Program-made: the position numbers and the translations under genes
NCBI RefSeq assembly: GCF_024464655.1
Contig: NZ_JANHAV010000002.1
Location: 248,001 to 312,000, forward strand
Reading direction: 5' to 3'
Length of the DNA: 64,000 nt
From: Halobellus inordinatus
Lineage (GTDB): Archaea > Halobacteriota > Halobacteria > Halobacteriales > Haloferacaceae
The notes under the pieces: model-generated
What the model was told of the DNA's origin: nothing
What the model saw: only the letters and a program-made list of their open reading frames with translations
Database searches by the model: none
Shown here: positions 17,193 to 26,704 of the stretch, one piece after another
Layout of the letters: each line of letters begins with the position of its first letter
Position numbering within the stretch: position 1 is the first letter of the stretch

Positions 17193-17734
17193 TCTGAGAC
17201 GGCCTCGGGATGGAGCCGCCGCGCCTCGGCGACGACGGCCACGCCCAGTTCTTCCAGTCGGCGGGCGACGTCGACGTCGGTGAGCGTGTCGCCATCGTAC
17301 TTCTCGGAAGCGCGTCGAATCCCCACCTGTTCGGGCACCGTGTGACCGTAGACGCCGCGGATCGTGCTCCGCATATGTTCGAGCGTCGCACCGTAGGAGC
17401 CGCCACCCGCGGTCGCGACGAGGCCGACGGCGGTGTCCCGGTACTCGTCCTTCGAACAGTAATCGTGGAAGTTGCGGAACGCCGAGGAGTACGAGCCGTG
17501 ATAGACGGGTGAGCCGACCACGACAGCCTCGGCGTCGCGTACGATCCGCGTCAGGCGCGCGGAGTCGCCCTGCTCGTCGACGTCGGGATGATACAGCGGA
17601 AGGTCCACCGCCCCGAGGTCGAGCAGTTCCGTCTCTACACCCTCCTGGCGGGCGGCTTCGAGCACCAATTCGAGCGACTTTCTGGTGTAACTCATCCTGC
17701 GCCGACTGCCGCAGACTGCGACGACCGAGATCAT
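17168..17734 (-). CDS. NADPH-dependent FMN reductase family protein, C-terminus altered by a mini-element
   Basis: A 188-residue flavodoxin-like protein: VVAVCGSRRRMSYTRKSLELVLEAA binds the FMN phosphate, and VVVGSPVYHGSYSSAFRNFHDYC plus ATAGGGSYGATLEHMRSTI are typical of the NADPH-dependent FMN reductase (azoreductase-like) family. The last eight or so residues (DRDYRKSS) and the TAG stop are encoded by the family B element. Removing the element and one TCT copy gives an ancestral ending VSE followed directly by TAG at 17109-17111. Function is unlikely to be lost because only the tail changed. Confidence 0.88.
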   Translation of the reverse strand: MISVVAVCGSRRRMSYTRKSLELVLEAARQEGVETELLDLGAVDLPLYHPDVDEQGDSARLTRIVRDAEAVVVGSPVYHGSYSSAFRNFHDYCSKDEYRDTAVGLVATAGGGSYGATLEHMRSTIRGVYGHTVPEQVGIRRASEKYDGDTLTDVDVARRLEELGVAVVAEARRLHPEAVSDRDYRKSS

Positions 17735-17866
17735 TGTACTCACTCCGGGACCGAGGGCGAAAAGCGCGGCGGGTGTCAGATGCGAGCCGGCCCGTTGGTC
17801 GGCCGTTCCGTCGTCCAAGTGGCCGCTTCGCCGCACCTTTTTGGTCGCTGACGAGGACGGACCGAT

Positions 17867-19240
17867 ATGGACGCGATCTCCTTCGGCACGGACGGGTGGC
17901 GCGCGACCCTCGACACGTTCACCGACGAGCGCGTACGGATCGTCGGGCAGGCGGTCGCAGACTACCTCTCGGACGAGGGCTACGACGACCCCGTCTTCGT
18001 GGGCTACGACGCCAGAGCGACCTCGAAGGGGTTCGCCGATTCGCTCGCGGCGGTGCTCGCGGGCAACGGCTTCGACGTGCTCTTGCCGGAGCGCGACCGG
18101 CCGACGCCGCTCGTCGCCTACGCGACCGTCGACCGCGGGCTCTCGGGCGCGCTGATGGTGACGGCGTCGCACAATCCGCCGGAGTACAACGGCGTGAAGT
18201 TCATCCCCGACGACGGCGCGCCCGCGCTCCCCGAGGTGACCGACGCGGTCGCCGCGCGCCTCGCCGAACCGGACCTCCTCCCGGAATCCGAACACGGCAC
18301 GATCGAGACGGTCGACGTCGTGACGCCGCACGCCGAACACGCCCGCGAACTCGTCGGCGCCGACCTCTCGGGGCTCACGGTCGTCCACGACGCGATGCAC
18401 GGCTCTGGCCGCGGCGTCACCGACGAACTCCTCCGGTCGGCGGGAGCCGAGGTCGTCAGCATCCGCGACGACCGCGATCCCGACTTCGGTGGAACGCCGC
18501 CGGAACCGAGCGCAGAGAACCTCGAACCGCTCGTCGAGGCGGTCGACGCCCACGACGCGGACCTCGGCATCGCGAACGACGGCGACGCCGACCGCGTCGC
18601 GTTCGTGACGCCCGAGCGCGGCCACCTCGACGAGAATCTCTTTTACGCCGCCGCCTACGACTACCTCCTCGAATCGGACGCCGGCCCGGCGATCCGGACC
18701 GTCTCGACGACGTTCCTGATTGACCGGATCGCCGAGGCGCACGGTCAGGACGTGTTCGAGACCGCCGTCGGCTTCAAGTGGGTCGCGCGGGCGATGGCCG
18801 AGCACGACGCCCTCATCGGCGGCGAGGAGTCCGGCGGCTTCTCGATCCGCGGACACATCCGCGAGAAAGACGGCGTCTTGATGAGCCTGCTCGGGGCCGC
18901 CGCCGCGAGCGAGGAGGCGATGGACGCCCGCGTCGACCGCCTGCTCACAGCCCACGGTGACATCGTCGCGGACAAGATCAGCCTCGACTGTCCCGACGCC
19001 GAGAAGCAGCGCGTCATCGACGACCTCGACGACGCCCTGCCCGAGCGGGTCGCCGACCGCGACATCGCCGACGTCGTGACGCTCGACGGCTTCAAACTCC
19101 TCCTGGAGGACGGGTCGTGGCTCCTCGTTCGGCCGTCCGGAACCGAGCCGAAGATGCGAATCTACGCCGAAGCGCAGAGCCGAGAACGCGCCGATGCGTT
19201 GCTGTCGGCGGGCCGGGAACTCGTCGCGCCGCTCATTTGA
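17867..19240 (+). CDS. Phosphohexomutase (phosphoglucomutase/phosphomannomutase family)
   Basis: A 457-residue alpha-D-phosphohexomutase with all four signature loops in order: VTASHNPPEYNG with the phosphoserine, IANDGDADRVAF as metal loop, GGEESGGFSI for sugar recognition and VRPSGTEPKMRIY for phosphate. The opening FGTDGWRA is usual for the archaeal branch. Whether glucose, mannose or glucosamine phosphate is the real substrate cannot be read from the motifs. Its last 8 bp overlap tail to tail with the GNAT gene on the other strand. Confidence 0.93.
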   Translation: MDAISFGTDGWRATLDTFTDERVRIVGQAVADYLSDEGYDDPVFVGYDARATSKGFADSLAAVLAGNGFDVLLPERDRPTPLVAYATVDRGLSGALMVTASHNPPEYNGVKFIPDDGAPALPEVTDAVAARLAEPDLLPESEHGTIETVDVVTPHAEHARELVGADLSGLTVVHDAMHGSGRGVTDELLRSAGAEVVSIRDDRDPDFGGTPPEPSAENLEPLVEAVDAHDADLGIANDGDADRVAFVTPERGHLDENLFYAAAYDYLLESDAGPAIRTVSTTFLIDRIAEAHGQDVFETAVGFKWVARAMAEHDALIGGEESGGFSIRGHIREKDGVLMSLLGAAAASEEAMDARVDRLLTAHGDIVADKISLDCPDAEKQRVIDDLDDALPERVADRDIADVVTLDGFKLLLEDGSWLLVRPSGTEPKMRIYAEAQSRERADALLSAGRELVAPLI

Positions 19241-19997
19241 GGACCCCGCACAGGCGGTCGTCGCGGCGGTCCTCCGCTCGGTCTGTCTCCTTGTCGTCGG
19301 TTCCCGCATCGGATTCTCCACCACTTCTTTCCGCATCGGTCTCTCCACCACTTCTTTCCGCATCGGTCTCTCCACCACTTCTTTCCGCATCGGTCTCTCC
19401 ACCACTTCTTTCCGCATCGGTCTCTCCACCACTTCTTTCCGCATCGGTCTCTCCACCACTTCTCTCCGATTCGATTTCTCCAGCACTTTCCCCGCCCTCG
19501 ACGATCTCGAACCCGAGCGCGTCGTAAAACGGACGCACCTGCTCGTGGAAGCGTGCCACGAGCGGCCCGTCTGCTCGCTCGGCGGCGGCGTCGACGAGGC
19601 GGCTCCCGATTCCGCGACCGCGGCGCGACCGGTGGACGGCGATCTGTTCGATCTCGGACGGCTCGGGATCGTCCGCCGCGAGTGCTCGACTACACTTGCC
19701 TGCATCGTCCGTACCGTCGACGCGAGCGAGCACGCAGACGCCGACGACCCGGTCGTCCGGCGCGTCAGTCCCGTCGTTCGTAGCGGTGTCGGCACCATTC
19801 TCGACCCGGTCTGTGTCGGCCGCTTCGGCCCGCTCTTGATCCTCAGCCCCGTATTCGGTCACAGTGGCGACGAGGACGTCGCCCGCGGCGATTCGACGGC
19901 GCACCCGCTCGGGATCGATTTCGAGCATCGCGGCGTCGAGCAGGCGGACGACGTCGTCGGCGTCCGCCGGCGTCGCCTCGCGGACGGCGTGTGTCAC
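19233..19997 (-). CDS. GNAT N-acetyltransferase with a C-terminal 9-residue tandem repeat
   Basis: The GNAT domain runs from HAVREATPADADDVVRLLDAAM through VGVCVLARVDG, IEQIAVHRSRRGRGIGSRLV (acetyl-CoA pyrophosphate loop RRGRGIG) to VRPFYDALGFEIV. An acidic insertion of about 40 residues sits between strands 2 and 4. After the domain comes a run of six to seven copies of ERSGGETDA, then an acidic-basic tail. A GTG at 19997 gives the natural GNAT N-terminus and has a TTAA box about 25 bp before it; an ATG at 20048 would add 17 residues. Substrate is unknown. Confidence 0.85.
   Translation of the reverse strand: MTHAVREATPADADDVVRLLDAAMLEIDPERVRRRIAAGDVLVATVTEYGAEDQERAEAADTDRVENGADTATNDGTDAPDDRVVGVCVLARVDGTDDAGKCSRALAADDPEPSEIEQIAVHRSRRGRGIGSRLVDAAAERADGPLVARFHEQVRPFYDALGFEIVEGGESAGEIESERSGGETDAERSGGETDAERSGGETDAERSGGETDAERSGGETDAERSGGESDAGTDDKETDRAEDRRDDRLCGVLK
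19306..19467. repeat. 27-bp tandem repeat, six units, inside the GNAT gene
   Basis: Six head-to-tail copies of a 27-bp unit (19306, 19333, 19360, 19387, 19414, 19441), four of them identical, plus a decayed seventh at 19468. Read on the minus strand each encodes the nine residues ERSGGETDA. The length keeps the frame, so unit gain or loss would only alter tail length. There are no spacers, so it is not a CRISPR array. Confidence 0.95.
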
Positions 19998-20063
19998 GTC
20001 GGAGAATAGGCGGCGGGGGTTAAGATTGCGTTCGAACGAGGCGAGCATCCGGCTCCAGCCGGT

Positions 20064-20264
20064 TCACCCGCCTTTGATCAGTCGCAGGACCCGCACGTGG
20101 GCGGATTCGACCGGTTGATCCTCCGGGACGGGGGTGCCGTCGACGATGACGGAGACCTCGTGGGGCGAGTAGCCGACTGACCGGACGACGTCGGCGTACG
20201 TTTCGTCGTCGTCGACGTCGACTGCTTTCTCGCCCTCGCCGACGACTTCGACTGTCACGCGCAT
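20064..20264 (-). CDS. samp2: Ubiquitin-like small archaeal modifier protein SAMP2
   Basis: A 66-residue beta-grasp protein ending in RLIKGG. The di-glycine tail is the site activated by the E1-like UbaA for isopeptide linkage to lysines or for thiocarboxylate formation in tRNA thiolation. The body, VTVEVVGE...DDDETYADVVRSV..SPHEVSVIVDGTPVPEDQPVE, matches the SAMP2 type of haloarchaea closely, including the lysine in IKGG used for chain formation. It is divergent from rfcS. Confidence 0.93.
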   Translation of the reverse strand: MRVTVEVVGEGEKAVDVDDDETYADVVRSVGYSPHEVSVIVDGTPVPEDQPVESAHVRVLRLIKGG

Positions 20265-20359
20265 ACGCCCTGTTCGGCGCTCGCGGGCTTGCCGGTTTCG
20301 TTCCGCGCGGTCGAAGCGCCCAGTGATGGACCGGGTGGACCGCGACGGAACGCGGGTGG

Positions 20360-20366
20360 TTTATGG
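20360..20366 (+). promoter_or_regulatory. TATA box of rfcS
   Basis: TTTATGG about 27 bp before the ATG at 20390, in the short space between divergent samp2 and rfcS. It predicts a leaderless transcript. Confidence 0.5.
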
Positions 20367-20389
20367 GCCGGCGGGTCCCTCTCACGCGT

Positions 20390-21370
20390 ATGAGTGAGGC
20401 CGACTCGTCCGAGGACGTTCCGGCGGGGCGTGAGATCTGGATCGAAAAGTACCGGCCCGAGACTCTCGAGGATATTTACGGCCAAGAGGAGATCGTCGAA
20501 CGGCTGCAGTCTTACGTCGCGCAGGACGACCTCCCGCACCTGCTCTTTGCGGGTCCTGCGGGCATCGGCAAGACCACCTCGGCCACCGCGATCGCCCGCG
20601 CGATCTACGGCGACGACTGGCGGAACAACTTCCTCGAACTGAACGCCTCTGACGAGCGCGGGATCGACGTCGTCAGAGACCGCATCAAGAACTTCGCGCG
20701 CTCTTCTTTCGGCGGCTACGACTACCGGATTATCTTCCTCGACGAGGCCGACTCGCTGACCGACGACGCCCAGTCGGCCCTGCGCCGGACGATGGAGCAG
20801 TTCTCCGACAACACGCGCTTTATCCTCTCGTGTAACTACTCCTCGAAGATCATCGACCCGATCCAGTCGCGGTGTGCCGTCTTCCGGTTCTCGCCGCTCT
20901 CTGACGACGCCATCCGGCAGCAGGTCGAAGACATCGCCGAGACGGAGGGCATCGAGGTGACCGAGGACGGCCTCGACGCGCTCGTGTACGCCGCGGGCGG
21001 CGATATGCGCCGCGCGATCAACTCCTTGCAGGCGGCCGCGACGACGGGCGAGGTCGTCGACGAGGAGGCCGTCTACCTGATCACCTCGACCGCGCGTCCG
21101 GAGGACATCGAGGAGATGGTACAGGCCGCTATCGACGGCGACTTCGCGACCGCGCGCGGCCGCCTGGCGACGCTGCTCGTCGACACCGGGATGGCCGGCG
21201 GCGACATCATCGACCAGCTCCACCGCTCGGCGTGGGACTTCGACCTCGACGAGCGGACGACCATCCGCCTGATGGAACGGATCGGCGAGGCCGACTACCG
21301 AATCACTGCGGGCGCGAACGAACGGGTCCAACTGGAAGCGCTCTTGGCGTCGCTGGCAGCCGAAGAGTAG
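20390..21370 (+). CDS. rfcS: Replication factor C small subunit
   Basis: A 326-residue clamp-loader AAA+ subunit with [24 protein letters not shown], Walker [12 protein letters not shown], Walker [12 protein letters not shown], the SRC arginine-finger motif [12 protein letters not shown] and sensor 2 [12 protein letters not shown]. It loads PCNA on primed DNA. No intein is present, unlike some archaeal rfcS genes. The ATG at 20390 is chosen over an upstream in-frame start at 20363 because of the TATA spacing and the family N-terminus. Confidence 0.96.
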   Translation: MSEADSSEDVPAGREIWIEKYRPETLEDIYGQEEIVERLQSYVAQDDLPHLLFAGPAGIGKTTSATAIARAIYGDDWRNNFLELNASDERGIDVVRDRIKNFARSSFGGYDYRIIFLDEADSLTDDAQSALRRTMEQFSDNTRFILSCNYSSKIIDPIQSRCAVFRFSPLSDDAIRQQVEDIAETEGIEVTEDGLDALVYAAGGDMRRAINSLQAAATTGEVVDEEAVYLITSTARPEDIEEMVQAAIDGDFATARGRLATLLVDTGMAGGDIIDQLHRSAWDFDLDERTTIRLMERIGEADYRITAGANERVQLEALLASLAAEE

Positions 21371-21473
21371 TCGCCTCGATTCCGCAGTTTTTCACCCGAA
21401 ACCCCCCGTAGCCGTCCGCTCTGTCTCCTGCACCCGGAACTGTTTTACCCGGCCGTGGGTCAACTGACGGGTA

Positions 21474-24242
21474 ATGAGTGAACTCGAAGCGGAGTATCGC
21501 CTCGATTACTTCGAGGAGGAGGGCTTCCACCGGAAGCAGTGTCCGGTGACGGGCGTCCACTTCTGGACGCGCGACCCCGACCGCGAGACGTGCGGTGAGC
21601 CGCCCGCGGACGACTACTCCTTCATCGACAACCCCGGCTTCGACGAGGAGTACTCCCTCGAAGAGATGCGCGAGAAGTTCCTCTCGTTCTTCGAGGAGCA
21701 CGGCCACGAGCGTATCGAGCCGTACCCGGTCGCGGCCAACCGCTGGCGCGACGACGTGCTTCTCACCCAGGCGTCGATCTACGACTTCCAGCCGCTCGTC
21801 ACGAGCGGGCAGACCCCGCCCCCGGCGAATCCGCTGTGTATCTCCCAGCCCTGCATCCGGATGCAGGACATCGACAACGTCGGCAAGACGGGGCGTCACA
21901 CGATGGCGTTCGAGATGATGGCCCACCACGCTTTCAACGCCCGCGAGGAGGCCGGCGACGAGTACGCCTACTCCGGCGAGGTCTACTGGAAGGACGAGAC
22001 CGTCGAACTCTGCGATCAGTTCTTCGAGCATATGGGCGCAGACCTCGAAGAGATCACCTACATCGAGGATCCGTGGGTCGGCGGCGGCAACGCCGGGCCG
22101 GCGTTCGAGGTCCTCTACCGCGGCGCGGAACTGGCCACGCTCGTCTTTATGTCGATGGAACAGGACGACGATGGCGAATACGAGATGAAAGACGGCAACC
22201 GGTACTCGCCGATGGACACCTACATCGTCGACACCGGCTACGGCCTCGAACGCTGGACGTGGGTCTCACAGGGGACGCCGACGGTCTACGAGGCCGTCTA
22301 CCCCGACACCATCGACTTCCTCAAGGAGAACGCCGGGGTCTCGCTGACCGACGAGGAGGAGGAACTCGTCCACCGGGCGGCGAAGCTCTCGGGCTATCTC
22401 GACATCGACGAGGTCGACGACCTGACTGCGGCGCGCGCCGACGTCGCCGACGAACTCGACGTCGACGCCGACGAACTGACCGAACTGCTCGAACCGCTGG
22501 AGACGATCTACGCGATCGCCGACCACTGCCGGACGCTGGCGTATATGTTCGGCGACGAGATCGTCCCCTCGAACGTGGGCACGGGCTATCTCGCTCGGAT
22601 GGTCCTGCGTCGGACGAAGCGGCTCGTCGACGACGTCGGCGTCGACGCGCCGCTCGACGAACTCGTCGATATGCAGGCCGAACGCCTCGGGTATGAGAAC
22701 CGCGACACGATCCGCGACATCGTCCGCACCGAGGAACGGAAGTACCGCGAGACGCTCGAACGCGGCCGTCGCAAGGTCGAGACGCTGGCGGCGGAGTACG
22801 CCGAGAAGGACGAGGCGATCCCCGTCGGGGAACTCATCGAACTGTACGACTCCCACGGGATCCAACCCGAGATGGTCGAGGAGATCGCGGCCGACCACGG
22901 CGCGTCCGTCGACGTCCCCGACGACTTCTACTCGCTGGTCGCCGACCGACACGAGGGCGAGGGCGCGTCCCGCGACGCAGTCGAACGCAGCGAGCGCCTC
23001 GCGGACCTCCCCGAGACGGAGAAACTCTACTACGACGACCAAGAGCGCACGGAGTTCGAGGCGGTCGTCCTCGACGTCATCGAGCGCGAGGAGGGCTACG
23101 ACGTCGTCCTCGATCAGACGATGTTTTACCCCGAAGGCGGCGGTCAGCCTGCCGACCACGGGACGATCTCGACCGACGACACCACCGTGCAGGTGACGGA
23201 CGTTCAGATCCGCGACGGCGTCGTCCTCCACCGGGCCGACGGCAACCCCGGCAAAGGCGAGTTCGTCCGCGGGCAACTCGACGTTGAGCGTCGCCGTCGG
23301 TTGATGCGGCACCACACCGCGACGCACGTCATCGGGTACGCTGCTCGACAGGTGCTCGGCGAGCACGTCCGACAGGCCGGCGCACAGAAGGGAACCGACC
23401 GCGCCCGGCTCGACGTCGCCCACTACGAGCGGATCACCCGCGAGGAGGTAAAGCAGATCGAGGCGGTCGCCAACGACGTCGTGATGCGAAATCTCTCGGT
23501 GAAACAGGACTGGCCCGACCGCCACGAGGCCGAAGAGGAGTACGGTTTCGACCTCTATCAGGGCGGGATCCCGCCGGGACAGAACATCCGCACGATCACC
23601 GTCGGTGACGACGTGCAGGCCTGCGGTGGGACGCACGTCGGCCGGACCGGCGACATCGGCGCGATCAAGATCCTCACCACCGAACCGGTTCAGGATGGCG
23701 TCGAACGCATCGTCTTCGCCGCCGGCGACGCGGCGATCGACGCCACTCAGCGCACAGAAGACGCGCTTTACGAGGCCGCCGACGTGCTGGACGTGACGCC
23801 CGAAGACGTCCCCGAGACGGCCGAGCGCTTCTTCACCGAGTGGAAGGAGCGCGGCAAGACGATCGACCGCCTGAAGACCGAACTCGCGGAGGCGCGCGCC
23901 GCCGCGGACGAGGGCGAGATCGAGATCGACGAGACGCCCGCCGTCGTCCAACGTCTCGACGGCGACGCCGACGAACTGCGCGCGACGGCGAACGCCCTCG
24001 TCGAGGAGGGGAAGATCGCCGTGCTCGGCTCCGGGGCTGGCGGTAGCGCCCAGTTCGTCGTCGGCGTTCCGGACGACGTCGGCATCAACGCCGGGGAAGT
24101 CGTCGGGCGACTCGCGGCCGAAGTCGGCGGTGGCGGCGGCGGCCCGCCGGACTTCGCGCAGGGCGGCGGCCCGGACGTCGACGCCCTCGACGAGGTGCTC
24201 GAACAGGCCCCCGAAATCCTCCGCGCCGTGCAGCGCGCATAA
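21474..24242 (+). CDS. alaS: Alanyl-tRNA synthetase
   Basis: A 922-residue archaeal-type AlaRS. The first 60 residues are the archaeal N-terminal extension. The catalytic class II core has [31 protein letters not shown]. The editing domain shows [26 protein letters not shown] and [13 protein letters not shown], containing the zinc ligands. A glycine-rich [15 protein letters not shown] lies in the C-terminal DHHA1 domain. A GTTTTACCC box about 28 bp before the ATG at 21474 suggests leaderless transcription. Confidence 0.97.
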   Translation: MSELEAEYRLDYFEEEGFHRKQCPVTGVHFWTRDPDRETCGEPPADDYSFIDNPGFDEEYSLEEMREKFLSFFEEHGHERIEPYPVAANRWRDDVLLTQASIYDFQPLVTSGQTPPPANPLCISQPCIRMQDIDNVGKTGRHTMAFEMMAHHAFNAREEAGDEYAYSGEVYWKDETVELCDQFFEHMGADLEEITYIEDPWVGGGNAGPAFEVLYRGAELATLVFMSMEQDDDGEYEMKDGNRYSPMDTYIVDTGYGLERWTWVSQGTPTVYEAVYPDTIDFLKENAGVSLTDEEEELVHRAAKLSGYLDIDEVDDLTAARADVADELDVDADELTELLEPLETIYAIADHCRTLAYMFGDEIVPSNVGTGYLARMVLRRTKRLVDDVGVDAPLDELVDMQAERLGYENRDTIRDIVRTEERKYRETLERGRRKVETLAAEYAEKDEAIPVGELIELYDSHGIQPEMVEEIAADHGASVDVPDDFYSLVADRHEGEGASRDAVERSERLADLPETEKLYYDDQERTEFEAVVLDVIEREEGYDVVLDQTMFYPEGGGQPADHGTISTDDTTVQVTDVQIRDGVVLHRADGNPGKGEFVRGQLDVERRRRLMRHHTATHVIGYAARQVLGEHVRQAGAQKGTDRARLDVAHYERITREEVKQIEAVANDVVMRNLSVKQDWPDRHEAEEEYGFDLYQGGIPPGQNIRTITVGDDVQACGGTHVGRTGDIGAIKILTTEPVQDGVERIVFAAGDAAIDATQRTEDALYEAADVLDVTPEDVPETAERFFTEWKERGKTIDRLKTELAEARAAADEGEIEIDETPAVVQRLDGDADELRATANALVEEGKIAVLGSGAGGSAQFVVGVPDDVGINAGEVVGRLAAEVGGGGGGPPDFAQGGGPDVDALDEVLEQAPEILRAVQRA

Positions 24243-24344
24243 GCCGATCTCTCTTCGTTGCCGGACTGTTCTTTCGCTGACGACCTTCCGGCAACGCCCT
24301 CGTTCGACAGAAGACTTATCGACAGATGTCGGTTAAGTAACACT

Positions 24345-24932
24345 GTGTCCTCGATAGAGGGTGCTGTATCCCAGATCGACGCCGTCCAAGCGGCCTTAGT
24401 ACTGCGACCGCAGACGGCCGCCAGCGAGGACCTCACCTGCAAGCGCGCGCTCGTCGACGACCCCAGCGAGGTCGAACTCCTCGGTGTCTCGTTCTCCCAG
24501 CGACCCGCCCGGTGGTACGACGAGTGGTGTGATGCGCTCGGCGCGGACCCAACCGCGGCCACAGTGATCACGACGCCCGAATTGGGTGACGACGATCTCG
24601 GCGATCGCGACCTCGGCGTCGAGACGGTCGCGGCGCCGTCGAATCTCACCGGCGTCGGTGTCAAAACGACCCCATATCTGAACGAGTGGTCCGACGCCGT
24701 CGTGGCTGTGGAGTCGTTGACGGTACTCCTCCAGTACGCGAGCCCACAGGTCGTCTATCGGTTCCTCCACGTACTCACGACGCGGATACAGACGACCGGT
24801 TCGGCGGGACAGTTCTATCTCGACCCGACGATCCAGGACGCCCAGACCGTCGACCTGCTCACAACGCTCTTCGATGTCGTCGTCGAGTGCGACGGCGGCG
24901 AGGACGACTGGACCGTTCGTCGCCGCGAGTAG
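24345..24932 (+). CDS. RecA-like fold protein without Walker A, DUF7504-like
   Basis: A 195-residue protein beginning at a GTG (VSSIEGAVSQIDAVQAALVLRPQ). The middle, DAVVAVESLTVLLQYASPQVVYRFLHVLTTRI, and the end, FYLDPTIQDAQTVDLLTTLFDVVVECD, look like the C-terminal strands of KaiC/RadA-type ATPases, but there is no P-loop. Such degenerate RecA-like proteins are frequent in haloarchaea, some with signalling or gas-vesicle-like associations; no function can be given. An ATG at 24258 would extend it by 29 residues with unrelated sequence. Confidence 0.65.
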   Translation: MSSIEGAVSQIDAVQAALVLRPQTAASEDLTCKRALVDDPSEVELLGVSFSQRPARWYDEWCDALGADPTAATVITTPELGDDDLGDRDLGVETVAAPSNLTGVGVKTTPYLNEWSDAVVAVESLTVLLQYASPQVVYRFLHVLTTRIQTTGSAGQFYLDPTIQDAQTVDLLTTLFDVVVECDGGEDDWTVRRRE

Positions 24933-25022
24933 CGACGCTAGGTGGACCATCGGTCGCCCAGATCCGTGGACCCGGCCACACTGCTCCGAGACGCATAAAC
25001 CGCGCCTCGCCGATTCACGGGT

Positions 25023-25793
25023 ATGCCCACGACCTCGAACGGCGGCGTCGACCTGTACTACGAGACGGCTGGCACGGGCGACACCGTCGCGTTCGTCGGC
25101 GACGTCGGCTACGGCGCGTGGCAGTGGGGCTGGCAACACGCGGCCGTCGCCGGTCCCTACGAGAGCCTCGTCGCGGACCTCCGCGGTGCCGGCCGCTCGG
25201 ATGCGCCGTCTGGTCCGTACACCGTCGAAGACCTCAGCGACGACCTCACGACGATCCTCTCGGACGCAGGCGTCCGCTCCGCGCACGTCGTCGGCGCGGG
25301 CCTCGGCGGGATGGTCGCACTCTACACGGCCCTTGACACTGCACGCGTAGACAGCCTCACTCTCGTCGGCACCGCCGCTCGCGGCGACGGCCTCGACCTC
25401 GAACCGCTGTGGGGGGCACCCGACGACGAGGCGGAACTCGAACGCTCGCTCGCCGCCGGACTCTCCGAGCAGTTCGTCGACGCCCACCCCGACGCTGTCG
25501 AGCAGATAGTCGGCTGGCGCGCCGCGGAAGACGCGAACCGCAGTGCTTGGGAGGCACAGGCGACCGCCGCTGCCGACTTCGACGTCTCGGATCAGCTCTA
25601 CGAGATCACCGTCCCGTCGCTCGTCGTCCACGGGAGCGCAGACGCGGTCTGGCCGCCTGCCCGGGCCGAGGCGCTCGCGACGGGGCTCCCGCGCGGTACG
25701 TACCGCGAGATCGACGGGGCGGGGCATCTCGTTCACGTCGAGGCGTCTCGCCGCGCCAACGACGACCTCCTCGGCTTCCTCGCCGACGTCTGA
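25023..25793 (+). CDS. Alpha/beta-hydrolase fold protein with the nucleophile serine replaced by glycine
   Basis: A 256-residue protein with an alpha/beta-hydrolase pattern: oxyanion region VAFVGDVGYGAWQW, DLRGAGRSDAP, nucleophile elbow, acid in VHGSADAVWPP and histidine in GAGHLVHVE. At the elbow the GxSxG motif reads GAGLG, so the serine is glycine (codon GGC). The family is close to 3-oxoadipate enol-lactonase or haloperoxidase-like enzymes; with this change normal ester hydrolysis is not expected. A family C mini-element starts immediately after the stop codon. Confidence 0.85.
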   Translation: MPTTSNGGVDLYYETAGTGDTVAFVGDVGYGAWQWGWQHAAVAGPYESLVADLRGAGRSDAPSGPYTVEDLSDDLTTILSDAGVRSAHVVGAGLGGMVALYTALDTARVDSLTLVGTAARGDGLDLEPLWGAPDDEAELERSLAAGLSEQFVDAHPDAVEQIVGWRAAEDANRSAWEAQATAAADFDVSDQLYEITVPSLVVHGSADAVWPPARAEALATGLPRGTYREIDGAGHLVHVEASRRANDDLLGFLADV

Positions 25794-25872
25794 TACTGTC
25801 GGACAGAAGTCCGTGAATCGTTTTGGCCCCCTTGGGGTGCCGATACGCTTCACATAGTTCTGTCCGACAGTA
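25794..25872 (+). mobile_element. Family C palindromic mini-element, copy 1, duplicating a TGA stop codon
   Basis: A 79-bp element with 15-bp perfect terminal inverted repeats TACTGTCGGACAGAA / TTCTGTCCGACAGTA and an inner GC-rich hairpin near GGCCCCC-TT-GGGGTGCC. The flanking triplet TGA occurs on both sides (25791-25793 and 25873-25875); the left one is the stop codon of the hydrolase gene. A second copy is at 63713. Confidence 0.9.
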
Positions 25873-25979
25873 TGAGCCGCTTTTTCGCCGCTGCAAGGAT
25901 CTCCACAGCGGCTCGCCGTCCGCGAGACCGGCAGGACCCACCACGGGCGCAAGGCCTTTTTCGCCCCGTTGCCTTCGAG

Positions 25980-26699
25980 ATGACGATGAGAGAGGGGAGC
26001 GACCGACTTCGATTTGCCCTGCTGGACGCGTCTCACGGCGACGAGCACACGCCGCGGAACTTCCGCCGCGAACTCGACGCCGACCTCGTCGAGTTCGACG
26101 TGACGCAACACGAGCGGCCGGCGCACTTCGACTTCGACGCCGTCGTCGTCACCGGGTCGCGCTCGTCGGTCTACTGGGACCGCAACTGGATCCGACCGCT
26201 GATCGAGTACGTCGCGGCCGCCGACGAGCGCGGCGTGCCGATCCTCGGCGTCTGTTACGGCCACCAGGTCCTCGCGTCGGCGCTCGGCGGCCGCGTCGAG
26301 GATATGGGCGAGTACGAGATCGGCTACCGCGAGATCCGACAGACGGCGGACGACGACCTGCTCGAGGGCATCCCCGAGTCGTTCACCGCGTTCACGTCCC
26401 ACTCGGACGCCGTCACGGAACTCCCGCCGGGTGCGGACCTGCTCGCCGAGAACGACTACGGAGTGCACGCCTTCCGCCGCGGCGACGCCTGGGGCGTCCA
26501 GTTCCACCCGGAGTACGACCCCGAGACGGCGACCGCCATCACGAAAGAGAAGGACCTCTCCGAAGGGCGCCTGCAGGCGGTTCTGGACGGCATCACCGCC
26601 GAGAACTACGACGCGGCCTGCCAGACGAAGCGGCTCTTCGAGAACTTCACCGCGTACGTCCGTCGCGCGCGCCGGACCCGCGAACCGGCCACGCAGTAA
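25980..26699 (+). CDS. Class I glutamine amidotransferase-like protein
   Basis: A 239-residue GATase with the triad: cysteine in ILGVCYGHQVLASALGG, histidine and glutamate in WGVQFHPEYDPETA. It resembles the stand-alone amidotransferases related to GMP synthase GATase domains and gamma-glutamyl hydrolases (YfeJ-like). It has no linked synthetase domain. The start could be ATG 25980 or ATG 25986; the frame further upstream runs through the family C element and is not coding. Confidence 0.85.
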   Translation: MTMREGSDRLRFALLDASHGDEHTPRNFRRELDADLVEFDVTQHERPAHFDFDAVVVTGSRSSVYWDRNWIRPLIEYVAAADERGVPILGVCYGHQVLASALGGRVEDMGEYEIGYREIRQTADDDLLEGIPESFTAFTSHSDAVTELPPGADLLAENDYGVHAFRRGDAWGVQFHPEYDPETATAITKEKDLSEGRLQAVLDGITAENYDAACQTKRLFENFTAYVRRARRTREPATQ

Positions 26700-26704
26700 T
26701 CAGA

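Noticed and set aside
19306-19467. Regular repeat resembling a CRISPR array
   Set aside because: The 27-bp units abut with no unique spacers and are in frame within the GNAT gene.
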